Part shown: positions 43,014 to 57,700 of the stretch, piece after piece
How positions within the stretch are numbered: position 1 is the stretch's first letter
Layout: every line of letters starts with the position of its first letter
Source of the DNA: Limnomonas spitsbergensis
Taxonomy: Eukaryota > Chlorophyta > Chlorophyceae > Chlamydomonadales
NCBI GenBank assembly: GCA_037349105.1
Contig: JAYJMM010000028.1
Location: 3,224,001-3,288,000, forward strand
Direction: 5' to 3'
Length of the DNA stretch: 64,000 nt
Translations under genes and position numbers: made by a program
Notes under the pieces: generated by a model
The model's input: only the letters and a program-made list of their open reading frames with translations
Databases searched by the model: none
Told to the model about the DNA's origin: nothing

Positions 43014-44887
43014 GCATTTAAACAGGTACCTTGCATTTAAACAGGTACCTTGCATTTTAACAGGTACCTTGCATTTAAACAGGTACCTTGCATTTTAAAC
43101 AGGTACCTTGCATTTTAAACAGGTACCTTGCATTTAAACAGGTACCTTGCATTTTAACAGGTACCTTGCATTTAAACAGGTACCTTGCATTTTAACAGGT
43201 ACCTTGCATTTAAACAGGTACCTTGCATTTTAACAGGTACCTTGCATCTAAACAGGTACCTTGCATTTAACAGGTACCTTGCATTTAAACAGGTACCTTG
43301 CATCTTAAACAGGTACCTTGCATTTTAACAGGTACCTTGCATTTAAACAGGTACCTTGCATTTTAACAGGTACCTTGCATTTTAACAGGTACCTTGCATT
43401 TTAACAGGTACCTTGCATTTTAAACAGGTACCTTGCATTTAAACAGGTACCTTGCATTTAAACAGGTACCTTGCATTTAAACAGGTACCTTGCATTTAAA
43501 CATGTACCTTGCATTTAAACAGGTACCTTGCATCTAAACAGGTACCTTGCATTTAAACAGGTACCTTGCATTTAAACAGGTACCTTGCATTTAAACAGGT
43601 ACCTTGCATTTTAACAGGTACCTTGCATTTAAACAGGTACCTTGCATTTAAACAGGTACCTTGCATTTTAACAGGTACCTTGCATCTAAACAGGTACCTT
43701 GCATTTAAACAGGTACCTTGCATTTTAAACAGGTACCTTGCATTTTAACAGGTACCTTGCATTTAAACAGGTACCTTGCATTTTAAACAGGTACCTTGCA
43801 TTTAAACAGGTACCTTGCATTTAAACAGGTACCTTGCATTTTAACAGGTACCTTGCATTTAAACAGGTACCTTGCATTTTAACAGGTACCTTGCATTTAA
43901 ACAGGTACCTTGCATTTTAAACAGGTACCTTGCATTTTAACAGGTACCTTGCATCTAAACAGGTACCTTGCATTTAAACAGGTACCTTGCATTTAAACAG
44001 GTACCTTGCATTTTAACAGGTACCTTGCATCTAAACAGGTACCTTGCATTTAAACAGGTACCTTGCATTTTAACAGGTACCTTGCATTTTAACAGGTACC
44101 TTGCATTTAAACAGGTACCTTGCATTTTAACAGGTACCTTGCATTTAAACAGGTACCTTGCATTTAAACAGGTACCTTGCATTTAAACAGGTACCTTGCA
44201 TTTTAACAGGTACCTTGCATTTTAACAGGTACCTTGCATTTAAACAGGTACCTTGCATTTTAACAGGTACCTTGCATTTAAACAGGTACCTTGCATTTTA
44301 ACAGGTACCTTGCATTTAAACAGGTACCTTGCATTTAAACAGGTACCTTGCATTTAAACAGGTACCTTGCATTTTAACAGGTACCTTGCATCTAAACAGG
44401 TACCTTGCATTTTAACAGGTACCTTGCATTTAAACAGGTACCTTGCATTTAAACAGGTACCTTGCATTTTAACAGGTACCTTGCATTTAAACAGGTACCT
44501 TGCATTTTAAACAGGTACCTTGCATTTAAACAGGTACCTTGCATTTAAACAGGTACCTTGCATTTTAACAGGTACCTTGCATTTAAACAGGTACCTTGCA
44601 TTTTAACAGGTACCTTGCATTTAAACAGGTACCTTGCATTTAAACAGGTACCTTGCATTTTAACAGGTACCTTGCATTTAAACAGGTACCTTGCATTTAA
44701 ACAGGTACCTTGCATTTTAAACAGGTACCTTGCATTTTAACAGGTACCTTGCATTTAAACAGGTACCTTGCATTTAAACAGGTACCTTGCATTTTAACAG
44801 GTACCTTGCATTTTAACAGGTACCTTGCATTTTAACAGGTACCTTGCATTTAAACAGGTACCTTGCATCTAAACAGGTACCTTGCAT

Positions 44888-47800
44888 TTAAACAGGTACC
44901 TTGCATCTAAACAGGTACCTTGCATTTAAACAGGTACCTTGCATTTTAACAGGTACCTTGCATTTAAACAGGTACCTTGCATTTAAACAGGTACCTTGCA
45001 TTTTAACAGGTACCTTGCATTTAAACAGGTACCTTGCATTTAAACAGGTACCTTGCATTTTAACAGGTACCTTGCATTTAAACAGGTACCTTGCATTTAA
45101 ACAGGTACCTTGCATTTAAACAGGTACCTTGCATTTTAAACAGGTACCTTGCATTTAAACAGGTACCTTGCATTTTAACAGGTACCTTGCATCTAAACAG
45201 GTACCTTGCATTTAACAGGTACCTTGCATTTAAACAGGTACCTTGCATTTTAACAGGTACCTTGCATTTTAACAGGTACCTTGCATTTTAACAGGTACCT
45301 TGCATTTTAACAGGTACCTTGCATTTAAACAGGTACCTTGCATTTTAACAGGTACCTTGCATCTTAAACAGGTACCTTGCATTTAAACAGGTACCTTGCA
45401 TTTAAACAGGTACCTTGCATTTAAACAGGTACCTTGCATCTAAACAGGTACCTTGCATTTAAACAGGTACCTTGCATTTTAACAGGTACCTTGCATTTTA
45501 ACAGGTACCTTGCATTTTAACAGGTACCTTGCATTTAAACAGGTACCTTGCATTTAACAGGTACCTTGCATTTAAACAGGTACCTTGCATTTAACAGGTA
45601 CCTTGCATTTAAACAGGTACCTTGCATTTAAACAGGTACCTTGCATTTAAACAGGTACCTTGCATTTAAACAGGTACCTTGCATTTTAACAGGTACCTTG
45701 CATTTTAACAGGTACCTTGCATTTTAACAGGTACCTTGCATTTTAACAGGTACCTTGCATTTAAACAGGTACCTTGCATTTTAACAGGTACCTTGCATTT
45801 AAACAGGTACCTTGCATTTAAACAGGTACCTTGCATTTAAACAGGTACCTTGCATTTAAACAGGTACCTTGCATTTTAACAGGTACCTTGCATTTTAACA
45901 GGTACCTTGCATCTAAACAGGTACCTTGCATTTTAACAGGTACCTTGCATTTAAACAGGTACCTTGCATTTTAACAGGTACATTGCATTTTAACAGGTAC
46001 CTTGCATTTTAACAGGTACCTTGCATTTAAACAGGTACCTTGCATTTTAACAGGTACCTTGCATTTAAACAGGTACCTTGCATTTTAACAGGTACCTTGC
46101 ATTTTAACAGGTACCTTGCATTTAAACAGGTACCTTGCATTTAAACAGGTACCTTGCATTTTAACAGGTACCTTGCATTTAAACAGGTACCTTGCATTTT
46201 AACAGGTACCTTGCATCTAAACAGGTACCTTGCATTTAAACAGGTACCTTGCATTTTAACAGGTACCTTGCATTTTAACAGGTACCTTGCATTTTAACAG
46301 GTACCTTGCATTTTAACAGGTACCTTGCATTTTAACAGGTACCTTGCATTTAAACAGGTACCTTGCATTTAAACAGGTACCTTGCATTTAAACAGGTACC
46401 TTGCATTTTAAACAGGTACCTCATTTAAACAGGTACCTTGCATTTAAACAGGTACCTTGCATTTTAACAGGTACCTTGCATTTAAACAGGTACCTTGCAT
46501 TTAAACAGGTACCTTGCATTTAAACAGGTACCTTGCATTTAAACAGGTACCTTGCATTTTAACAGGTACCTTGCATTTAAACAGGTACCTTGCATTTAAA
46601 CAGGTACCTTGCATTTAAACAGGTACCTTGCATTTAAACAGGTACCTTGCATTTTAACAGGTACCTTGCATTTAAACAGGTACCTTGCATTTTAAACAGG
46701 TACCTTGCATTTTAACAGGTACCTTGCATTTAAACAGGTACCTTGCATTTAAACAGGTACCTTGCATTTAAACAGGTACCTTGCATTTTAACAGGTACCT
46801 TGCATTTAAACAGGTACCTTGCATTTAAACAGGTACCTTGCATTTAAACAGGTACCTTGCATTTTAAACAGGTACCTTGCATTTAAACAGGTACCTTGCA
46901 TTTAAACAGGTACCTTGCATTTTAACAGGTACCTTGCATTTAAACAGGTACCTTGCATTTAAACAGGTACCTTGCATTTAAACAGGTACCTTGCATTTAA
47001 ACAGGTACCTTGCATTTTAACAGGTACCTTGCATTTTAACAGGTACCTTGCATTTAAACAGGTACCTTGCATTTAAACAGGTACCTTGCATCTAAACAGG
47101 TACCTTGCATTTAAACAGGTACCTTGCATCTAAACAGGTACCTTGCATTTAAACAGGTACCTTGCATTTTAAACAGGTACCTTGCATTTAAACAGGTACC
47201 TTGCATTTAAACAGGTACCTTGCATTTAAACAGGTACCTTGCATTTAAACAGGTACCTTGCATTTAAACAGGTACCTTGCATTTTAACAGGTACCTTGCA
47301 TTTAAACAGGTACCTTGCATTTAAACAGGTACCTTGCATTTAAACAGGTACCTTGCATTTTAACAGGTACCTTGCATTTAAACAGGTACCTTGCATTTTA
47401 AACAGGTACCTTGCATTTAACAGGTACCTTGCATTTAAACAGGTACCTTGCATTTTAAACAGGTACCTTGCATTTTAACAGGTACCTTGCATTTTAACAG
47501 GTACCTTGCATTTAACAGGTACCTTGCATTTTAAACAGGTACCTTGCATTTAAACAGGTACCTTGCATTTTAACAGGTACCTTGCATTTAACAGGTACCT
47601 TGCATTTAAACAGGTACCTTGCATTTAAACAGGTACCTTGCATTTTAACAGGTACCTTGCATTTAAACAGGTACCTTGCATTTAACAGGTACCTTGCATT
47701 TAAACAGGTACCTTGCATTTTAAACAGGTACCTTGCATTTTAACAGGTACCTTGCATTTAAACAGGTACCTTGCATTTTAACAGGTACCTTGCATTTAAC

Positions 47801-50800
47801 AGGTACCTTGCATTTAAACAGGTACCTTGCATTTTAAACAGGTACCTTGCATTTAAACAGGTACCTTGCATTTAAACAGGTACCTTGCATTTAAACAGGT
47901 ACCTTGCATTTTAAACAGGTACCTTGCATTTTAACAGGTACCTTGCATTTTAACAGGTACCTTGCATTTAAACAGGTACCTTGCATTTAACAGGTACCTT
48001 GCATTTTAAACAGGTACCTTGCATTTAAACAGGTACCTTGCATTTAAACAGGTACCTTGCATTTAAACAGGTACCTTGCATTTAAACAGGTACCTTGCAT
48101 TTTAACAGGTACCTTGCATTTAACAGGTACCTTGCATTTAAACAGGATACCTTGCATTTAACAGGTACCTTGCATTTAAACAGGTACCTTGCATTTTAAC
48201 AGGTACATTGCATTTTAACAGGTACCTTGCATTTTAAACAGGTACCTTGCATTTAAACAGGTACCTTGCATTTAACAGGTACCTTGCATTTAAACAGGTA
48301 CCTTGCATTTAACAGGTACCTTGCATTTAACAGGTACCTTGCATTTAAACAGGTACCTTGCATTTAAACAGGTACCTTGCATTTTAACAGGTACCTTGCA
48401 TTTAAACAGGTACCTTGCATTTTAAACAGGTACCTTGCATCTAAACAGGTACCTTGCATTTAAACAGGTACCTTGCATTTTAACAGGTACCTTGCATTTT
48501 AACAGGTACCTTGCATTTTAACAGGTACCTTGCATTTTAACAGGTACCTTGCATTTTAACAGGTACCTTGCATTTAAACAGGTACCTTGCATTTAAACAG
48601 GTACCTTGCATTTAAACAGGTACCTTGCATTTTAAACAGGTACCTTCATTTAAACAGGTACCTTGCATTTAAACAGGTACCTTGCATTTTAACAGGTACC
48701 TTGCATTTAAACAGGTACCTTGCATTTAAACAGGTACCTTGCATTTAAACAGGTACCTTGCATTTAAACAGGTACCTTGCATTTTAACAGGTACCTTGCA
48801 TTTAAACAGGTACCTTGCATTTAAACAGGTACCTTGCATTTAAACAGGTACCTTGCATTTAAACAGGTACCTTGCATTTTAACAGGTACCTTGCATTTAA
48901 ACAGGTACCTTGCATTTTAAACAGGTACCTTGCATTTTAACAGGTACCTTGCATTTAAACAGGTACCTTGCATTTTAACAGGTACCTTGCATTTAAACAG
49001 GTACCTTGCATTTTAACAGGTACCTTGCATTTAAACAGGTACCTTGCATTTAAACAGGTACCTTGCATTTAAACAGGTACCTTGCATTTTAAACAGGTAC
49101 CTTGCATTTAAACAGGTACCTTGCATTTAAACAGGTACCTTGCATTTTAACAGGTACCTTGCATTTAAACAGGTACCTTGCATTTAAACAGGTACCTTGC
49201 ATTTAAACAGGTACCTTGCATTTAAACAGGTACCTTGCATTTTAACAGGTACCTTGCATTTAAACAGGTACCTTGCATTTTAACAGGTACCTTGCATTTT
49301 AACAGGTACCTTGCATTTTAACAGGTACCTTGCATTTAAACAGGTACCTTGCATTTAAACAGGTACCTTGCATTTAAACAGGTACCTTGCATTTTAACAG
49401 GTACCTTGCATTTTAACAGGTACCTTGCATTTTAACAGGTACCTTGCATTTAAACAGGTACCTTGCATTTTAACAGGTACCTTGCATTTAAACAGGTACC
49501 TTGCATTTTAACAGGTACCTTGCATTTAAACAGGTACCTTGCATTTAAACAGGTACCTTGCATTTTAACAGGTACCTTGCATCTAAACAGGTACCTTGCA
49601 TTTAAACAGGTACCTTGCATTTTAAACAGGTACCTTGCATTTAAACAGGTACCTTGCATTTTAACAGGTACCTTGCATTTAAACAGGTACCTTGCATTTT
49701 AACAGGTACCTTGCATTTAAACAGGTACCTTGCATTTTAACAGGTACCTTGCATCTAAACAGGTACATTGCATTTTAACAGGTACCTTGCATTTTAACAG
49801 GTACCTTGCATCTAAACAGGTACCTTGCATTTTAACAGGTACCTTGCATTTAAACAGGTACCTTGCATTTTAACAGGTACCTTGCATTTTAACAGGTACC
49901 TTGCATTTTAACAGGTACCTTGCATTTAAACAGGTACCTTGCATTTAAACAGGTACCTTGCATTTTAACAGGTACCTTGCATTTTAACAGGTACCTTGCA
50001 TTTAAACAGGTACCTTGCATTTAAACAGGTACCTTGCATTTAAACAGGTACCTTGCATTTAAACAGGTACCTTGCATTTAAACAGGTACCTTGCATTTAA
50101 ACAGGTACCTTGCATTTAAACAGGTACCTTGCATTTTAACAGGTACCTTGCATTTAACAGGTACCTTGCATTTTAACAGGTACCTTGCATTTAAACAGGT
50201 ACCTTGCATTTAAACAGGTACCTTGCATTTAAACAGGTACCTTGCATTTAAACAGGTACCTTGCATTTAAACAGGTACCTTGCATTTTAACAGGTACCTT
50301 GCATTTTAACAGGTACCTTGCTTTTTAACAGGTACCTTGCATTTAAACAGGTACCTTGCATTTAAACAGGTACCTTGCATTTAAACAGGTACCTTGCATT
50401 TAAACAGGTACCTTGCATTTAAACAGGTACCTTGCATCTAAACAGGTACCTTGCATTTAAACAGGTACCTTGCATTTAAACAGGTACCTTGCATTTAAAC
50501 AGGTACCTTGCATTTTAACAGGTACCTTGCATTTTAACAGGTACCTTGCATTTAAACAGGTACCTTGCATTTTAACAGGTACCTTGCATCTAAACAGGTA
50601 CCTTGCATTTAAACAGGTACCTTGCATTTTAACAGGTACCTTGCATTTTAACAGGTACCTTGCATTTAAACAGGTACCTTGCATTTTAACAGGTACCTTG
50701 CATTTAAACAGGTACCTTGCATTTAAACAGGTACCTTGCATTTTAACAGGTACCTTGCATTTAAACAGGTACCTTGCATTTTAACAGGTACCTTGCATTT

Positions 50801-51786
50801 AAACAGGTACCTTGCATTTTAACAGGTACCTTGCATTTTAACAGGTACCTTGCATCTAAACAGGTACCTTGCATTTAAACAGGTACCTTGCATTTAAACA
50901 GGTACCTTGCATTTTAACAGGTACCTTGCATCTAAACAGGTACCTTGCATTTAAACAGGTACCTTGCATTTTAACAGGTACCTTGCATTTTAACAGGTAC
51001 CTTGCATTTAAACAGGTACCTTGCATTTTAACAGGTACCTTGCATTTAAACAGGTACCTTGCATTTAAACAGGTACCTTGCATTTAAACAGGTACCTTGC
51101 ATTTTAACAGGTACCTTGCATTTTAACAGGTACCTTGCATTTAAACAGGTACCTTGCATTTTAACAGGTACCTTGCATTTAAACAGGTACCTTGCATTTT
51201 AACAGGTACCTTGCATTTAAACAGGTACCTTGCATTTAAACAGGTACCTTGCATTTAAACAGGTACCTTGCATTTTAACAGGTACCTTGCATCTAAACAG
51301 GTACCTTGCATTTTAACAGGTACCTTGCATTTAAACAGGTACCTTGCATTTAAACAGGTACCTTGCATTTTAACAGGTACCTTGCATTTAAACAGGTACC
51401 TTGCATTTTAACAGGTACCTTGCATTTAAACAGGTACCTTGCATTTAAACAGGTACCTTGCATTTTAACAGGTACCTTGCATTTAAACAGGTACCTTGCA
51501 TTTTAACAGGTACCTTGCATTTAAACAGGTACCTTGCATTTAAACAGGTACCTTGCATTTTAACAGGTACCTTGCATTTAAACAGGTACCTTGCATTTAA
51601 ACAGGTACCTTGCATTTTAACAGGTACCTTGCATTTTAACAGGTACCTTGCATTTAAACAGGTACCTTGCATTTAAACAGGTACCTTGCATTTTAACAGG
51701 TACCTTGCATTTTAACAGGTACCTTGCATTTTAACAGGTACCTTGCATTTAAACAGGTACCTTGCATCTAAACAGGTACCTTGCAT
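44888..51786 (+). repeat. Right higher-order repeat, copy A (6.9 kb)
   Basis: Variant order here recurs 6,880-6,899 bp downstream. Anchors are: the U-P-U-P block at 44,888 matching 51,787; a GTACATT unit at 45,982 matching 52,881; a unit missing TTG (ACCTCATTT) at 46,421 matching 53,320; an R pair at 46,687 matching 53,586; and a GCTTTTTAAC unit at 50,320 matching 57,201. The small change from 6,899 to about 6,880 is one lost unit. Phase and boundaries are arbitrary. Confidence 0.88.
48684..49350 (+). repeat. 670-bp satellite module, copy 4
   Basis: Same variant order as the left-domain modules except that one P is replaced by Q between the two R units (48,912 and 49,084). It shows that left and right domains share ancestry across the core. 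Confidence 0.83.
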
Positions 51787-54700
51787 TTAAACAGGTACCT
51801 TGCATCTAAACAGGTACCTTGCATTTAAACAGGTACCTTGCATTTTAACAGGTACCTTGCATTTAAACAGGTACCTTGCATTTAAACAGGTACCTTGCAT
51901 TTTAACAGGTACCTTGCATTTAAACAGGTACCTTGCATTTAAACAGGTACCTTGCATTTTAACAGGTACCTTGCATTTAAACAGGTACCTTGCATTTAAA
52001 CAGGTACCTTGCATTTAAACAGGTACCTTGCATTTTAACAGGTACCTTGCATTTAAACAGGTACCTTGCATTTTAACAGGTACCTTGCATCTAAACAGGT
52101 ACCTTGCATTTTAACAGGTACCTTGCATTTAAACAGGTACCTTGCATTTTAACAGGTACCTTGCATTTTAACAGGTACCTTGCATTTTAACAGGTACCTT
52201 GCATTTTAACAGGTACCTTGCATTTAAACAGGTACCTTGCATTTTAACAGGTACCTTGCATCTAAACAGGTACCTTGCATTTAAACAGGTACCTTGCATT
52301 TAAACAGGTACCTTGCATTTTAACAGGTACCTTGCATCTAAACAGGTACCTTGCATTTAAACAGGTACCTTGCATTTTAACAGGTACCTTGCATTTTAAC
52401 AGGTACCTTGCATTTTAACAGGTACCTTGCATTTAAACAGGTACCTTGCATTTTAACAGGTACCTTGCATTTAAACAGGTACCTTGCATTTAACAGGTAC
52501 CTTGCATTTAAACAGGTACCTTGCATTTAAACAGGTACCTTGCATTTAAACAGGTACCTTGCATTTAAACAGGTACCTTGCATTTTAACAGGTACCTTGC
52601 ATTTTAACAGGTACCTTGCATTTTAACAGGTGCCTTGCATTTTAACAGGTACCTTGCATTTAAACAGGTACCTTGCATTTTAACAGGTACCTTGCATTTA
52701 AACAGGTACCTTGCATTTAAACAGGTACCTTGCATTTAAACAGGTACCTTGCATTTAAACAGGTACCTTGCATTTTAACAGGTACCTTGCATTTTAACAG
52801 GTACCTTGCATCTAAACAGGTACCTTGCATTTTAACAGGTACCTTGCATTTAAACAGGTACCTTGCATTTTAACAGGTACATTGCATTTTAACAGGTACC
52901 TTGCATTTTAACAGGTACCTTGCATTTAAACAGGTACCTTGCATTTTAACAGGTACCTTGCATTTAAACAGGTACCTTGCATTTTAACAGGTACCTTGCA
53001 TTTTAACAGGTACCTTGCATTTAAACAGGTACCTTGCATTTAAACAGGTACCTTGCATTTTAACAGGTACCTTGCATTTAAACAGGTACCTTGCATTTTA
53101 ACAGGTACCTTGCATCTAAACAGGTACCTTGCATTTAAACAGGTACCTTGCATTTTAACAGGTACCTTGCATTTTAACAGGTACCTTGCATTTTAACAGG
53201 TACCTTGCATTTTAACAGGTACCTTGCATTTTAACAGGTACCTTGCATTTAAACAGGTACCTTGCATTTAAACAGGTACCTTGCATTTAAACAGGTACCT
53301 TGCATTTTAAACAGGTACCTCATTTAAACAGGTACCTTGCATTTAAACAGGTACCTTGCATTTTAACAGGTACCTTGCATTTAAACAGGTACCTTGCATT
53401 TAAACAGGTACCTTGCATTTAAACAGGTACCTTGCATTTAAACAGGTACCTTGCATTTTAACAGGTACCTTGCATTTAAACAGGTACCTTGCATTTAAAC
53501 AGGTACCTTGCATTTAAACAGGTACCTTGCATTTAAACAGGTACCTTGCATTTTAACAGGTACCTTGCATTTAAACAGGTACCTTGCATTTTAAACAGGT
53601 ACCTTGCATTTTAACAGGTACCTTGCATTTAAACAGGTACCTTGCATTTAAACAGGTACCTTGCATTTAAACAGGTACCTTGCATTTTAACAGGTACCTT
53701 GCATTTAAACAGGTACCTTGCATTTAAACAGGTACCTTGCATTTAAACAGGTACCTTGCATTTTAAACAGGTACCTTGCATTTAAACAGGTACCTTGCAT
53801 TTAAACAGGTACCTTGCATTTTAACAGGTACCTTGCATTTAAACAGGTACCTTGCATTTAAACAGGTACCTTGCATTTAAACAGGTACCTTGCATTTAAA
53901 CAGGTACCTTGCATTTTAACAGGTACCTTGCATTTTAACAGGTACCTTGCATTTTAACAGGTACCTTGCATTTAAACAGGTACCTTGCATCTAAACAGGT
54001 ACCTTGCATTTAAACAGGTACCTTGCATCTAAACAGGTACCTTGCATTTAAACAGGTACCTTGCATTTTAACAGGTACCTTGCATTTAAACAGGTACCTT
54101 GCATTTAAACAGGTACCTTGCATTTTAACAGGTACCTTGCATTTAAACAGGTACCTTGCATTTAAACAGGTACCTTGCATTTTAACAGGTACCTTGCATT
54201 TAAACAGGTACCTTGCATTTAAACAGGTACCTTGCATTTAAACAGGTACCTTGCATTTTAACAGGTACCTTGCATTTAAACAGGTACCTTGCATTTTAAC
54301 AGGTACCTTGCATCTAAACAGGTACCTTGCATTTTAACAGGTACCTTGCATTTAAACAGGTACCTTGCATTTTAACAGGTACCTTGCATTTTAACAGGTA
54401 CCTTGCATTTTAACAGGTACCTTGCATTTTAACAGGTACCTTGCATTTAAACAGGTACCTTGCATTTTAACAGGTACCTTGCATCTAAACAGGTACCTTG
54501 CATTTAAACAGGTACCTTGCATTTAAACAGGTACCTTGCATTTTAACAGGTACCTTGCATCTAAACAGGTACCTTGCATTTAAACAGGTACCTTGCATTT
54601 TAACAGGTACCTTGCATTTTAACAGGTACCTTGCATTTTAACAGGTACCTTGCATTTAAACAGGTACCTTGCATTTTAACAGGTACCTTGCATTTAAACA

Positions 54701-57700
54701 GGTACCTTGCATTTAAACAGGTACCTTGCATTTTAACAGGTACCTTGCATTTAAACAGGTACCTTGCATTTAAACAGGTACCTTGCATTTTAACAGGTAC
54801 CTTGCATTTTAACAGGTACCTTGCATTTTAACAGGTGCCTTGCATTTTAACAGGTACCTTGCATTTAAACAGGTACCTTGCATTTTAACAGGTACCTTGC
54901 ATTTAAACAGGTACCTTGCATTTAAACAGGTACCTTGCATTTAAACAGGTACCTTGCATTTAAACAGGTACCTTGCATTTTAACAGGTACCTTGCATTTT
55001 AACAGGTACCTTGCATCTAAACAGGTACCTTGCATTTTAACAGGTACCTTGCATTTAAACAGGTACCTTGCATTTTAACAGGTACATTGCATTTTAACAG
55101 GTACCTTGCATTTTAACAGGTACCTTGCATTTAAACAGGTACCTTGCATTTTAACAGGTACCTTGCATTTAAACAGGTACCTTGCATTTTAACAGGTACC
55201 TTGCATTTTAACAGGTACCTTGCATTTAAACAGGTACCTTGCATTTAAACAGGTACCTTGCATTTTAACAGGTACCTTGCATTTAAACAGGTACCTTGCA
55301 TTTTAACAGGTACCTTGCATCTAAACAGGTACCTTGCATTTAAACAGGTACCTTGCATTTTAACAGGTACCTTGCATTTTAACAGGTACCTTGCATTTTA
55401 ACAGGTACCTTGCATTTTAACAGGTACCTTGCATTTTAACAGGTACCTTGCATTTAAACAGGTACCTTGCATTTAAACAGGTACCTTGCATTTAAACAGG
55501 TACCTTGCATTTTAACAGGTACATTGCATTTTAACAGGTACCTTGCATTTAAACAGGTACCTTGCATTTTAACAGGTACCTTGCATTTAAACAGGTACCT
55601 TGCATTTAAACAGGTACCTTGCATTTAAACAGGTACCTTGCATTTAAACAGGTACCTTGCATTTTAACAGGTACCTTGCATTTAAACAGGTACCTTGCAT
55701 TTAAACAGGTACCTTGCATTTAAACAGGTACCTTGCATTTAAACAGGTACCTTGCATTTTAACAGGTACCTTGCATTTAAACAGGTACCTTGCATTTTAA
55801 ACAGGTACCTTGCATTTTAACAGGTACCTTGCATTTAAACAGGTACCTTGCATTTTAACAGGTACCTTGCATTTAAACAGGTACCTTGCATTTTAACAGG
55901 TACCTTGCATTTAAACAGGTACCTTGCATTTAAACAGGTACCTTGCATTTAAACAGGTACCTTGCATTTTAAACAGGTACCTTGCATTTAAACAGGTACC
56001 TTGCATTTAAACAGGTACCTTGCATTTTAACAGGTACCTTGCATTTAAACAGGTACCTTGCATTTAAACAGGTACCTTGCATTTAAACAGGTACCTTGCA
56101 TTTAAACAGGTACCTTGCATTTTAACAGGTACCTTGCATTTAAACAGGTACCTTGCATTTTAACAGGTACCTTGCATTTTAACAGGTACCTTGCATTTTA
56201 ACAGGTACCTTGCATTTAAACAGGTACCTTGCATTTAAACAGGTACCTTGCATTTAAACAGGTACCTTGCATTTTAACAGGTACCTTGCATTTTAACAGG
56301 TACCTTGCATTTTAACAGGTACCTTGCATTTAAACAGGTACCTTGCATTTTAACAGGTACCTTGCATTTAAACAGGTACCTTGCATTTTAACAGGTACCT
56401 TGCATTTAAACAGGTACCTTGCATTTAAACAGGTACCTTGCATTTTAACAGGTACCTTGCATCTAAACAGGTACCTTGCATTTAAACAGGTACCTTGCAT
56501 TTTAAACAGGTACCTTGCATTTAAACAGGTACCTTGCATTTTAACAGGTACCTTGCATTTAAACAGGTACCTTGCATTTTAACAGGTACCTTGCATTTAA
56601 ACAGGTACCTTGCATTTTAACAGGTACCTTGCATCTAAACAGGTACATTGCATTTTAACAGGTACCTTGCATTTTAACAGGTACCTTGCATCTAAACAGG
56701 TACCTTGCATTTTAACAGGTACCTTGCATTTAAACAGGTACCTTGCATTTTAACAGGTACCTTGCATTTTAACAGGTACCTTGCATTTTAACAGGTACCT
56801 TGCATTTAAACAGGTACCTTGCATTTAAACAGGTACCTTGCATTTTAACAGGTACCTTGCATTTTAACAGGTACCTTGCATTTAAACAGGTACCTTGCAT
56901 TTAAACAGGTACCTTGCATTTAAACAGGTACCTTGCATTTAAACAGGTACCTTGCATTTAAACAGGTACCTTGCATTTAAACAGGTACCTTGCATTTAAA
57001 CAGGTACCTTGCATTTTAACAGGTACCTTGCATTTTAACAGGTACCTTGCATTTTAACAGGTACCTTGCATTTAAACAGGTACCTTGCATTTAAACAGGT
57101 ACCTTGCATTTAAACAGGTACCTTGCATTTAAACAGGTACCTTGCATTTAAACAGGTACCTTGCATTTTAACAGGTACCTTGCATTTTAACAGGTACCTT
57201 GCTTTTTAACAGGTACCTTGCATTTAAACAGGTACCTTGCATTTAAACAGGTACCTTGCATTTAAACAGGTACCTTGCATTTAAACAGGTACCTTGCTTT
57301 TAAACAGGTACCTTGCATCTAAACAGGTACCTTGCATTTAAACAGGTACCTTGCATTTAAACAGGTACCTTGCATTTAAACAGGTACCTTGCATTTTAAC
57401 AGGTACCTTGCATTTTAACAGGTACCTTGCATTTAAACAGGTACCTTGCATTTTAACAGGTACCTTGCATCTAAACAGGTACCTTGCATTTAAACAGGTA
57501 CCTTGCATTTTAACAGGTACCTTGCATTTTAACAGGTACCTTGCATTTAAACAGGTACCTTGCATTTTAACAGGTACCTTGCATTTAAACAGGTACCTTG
57601 CATTTAAACAGGTACCTTGCATTTTAACAGGTACCTTGCATTTAAACAGGTACCTTGCATTTTAACAGGTACCTTGCATTTAAACAGGTACCTTGCATTT

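Larger units (their letters stand above)
18800..43230 (+). repeat. Central satellite core lacking TCTAAAC units
   Basis: I found no TCTAAAC (U), TTCTAAAC or TCTTAAAC units between the last left-domain ones (about 18.70-18.75 kb) and the first right-domain one (about 43.25 kb). They are frequent on both sides. The core is dominated by P units with interspersed Q and scattered 18- and 20-bp units. Long runs of identical P units, for example about 19.3-19.6 kb and 36.4-36.8 kb, suggest more recent homogenisation. Boundaries are approximate. A partial 670-bp module with R units at 28,370 and 28,542 and an R pair at 21,742/21,914 are still recognisable. Confidence 0.75.
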
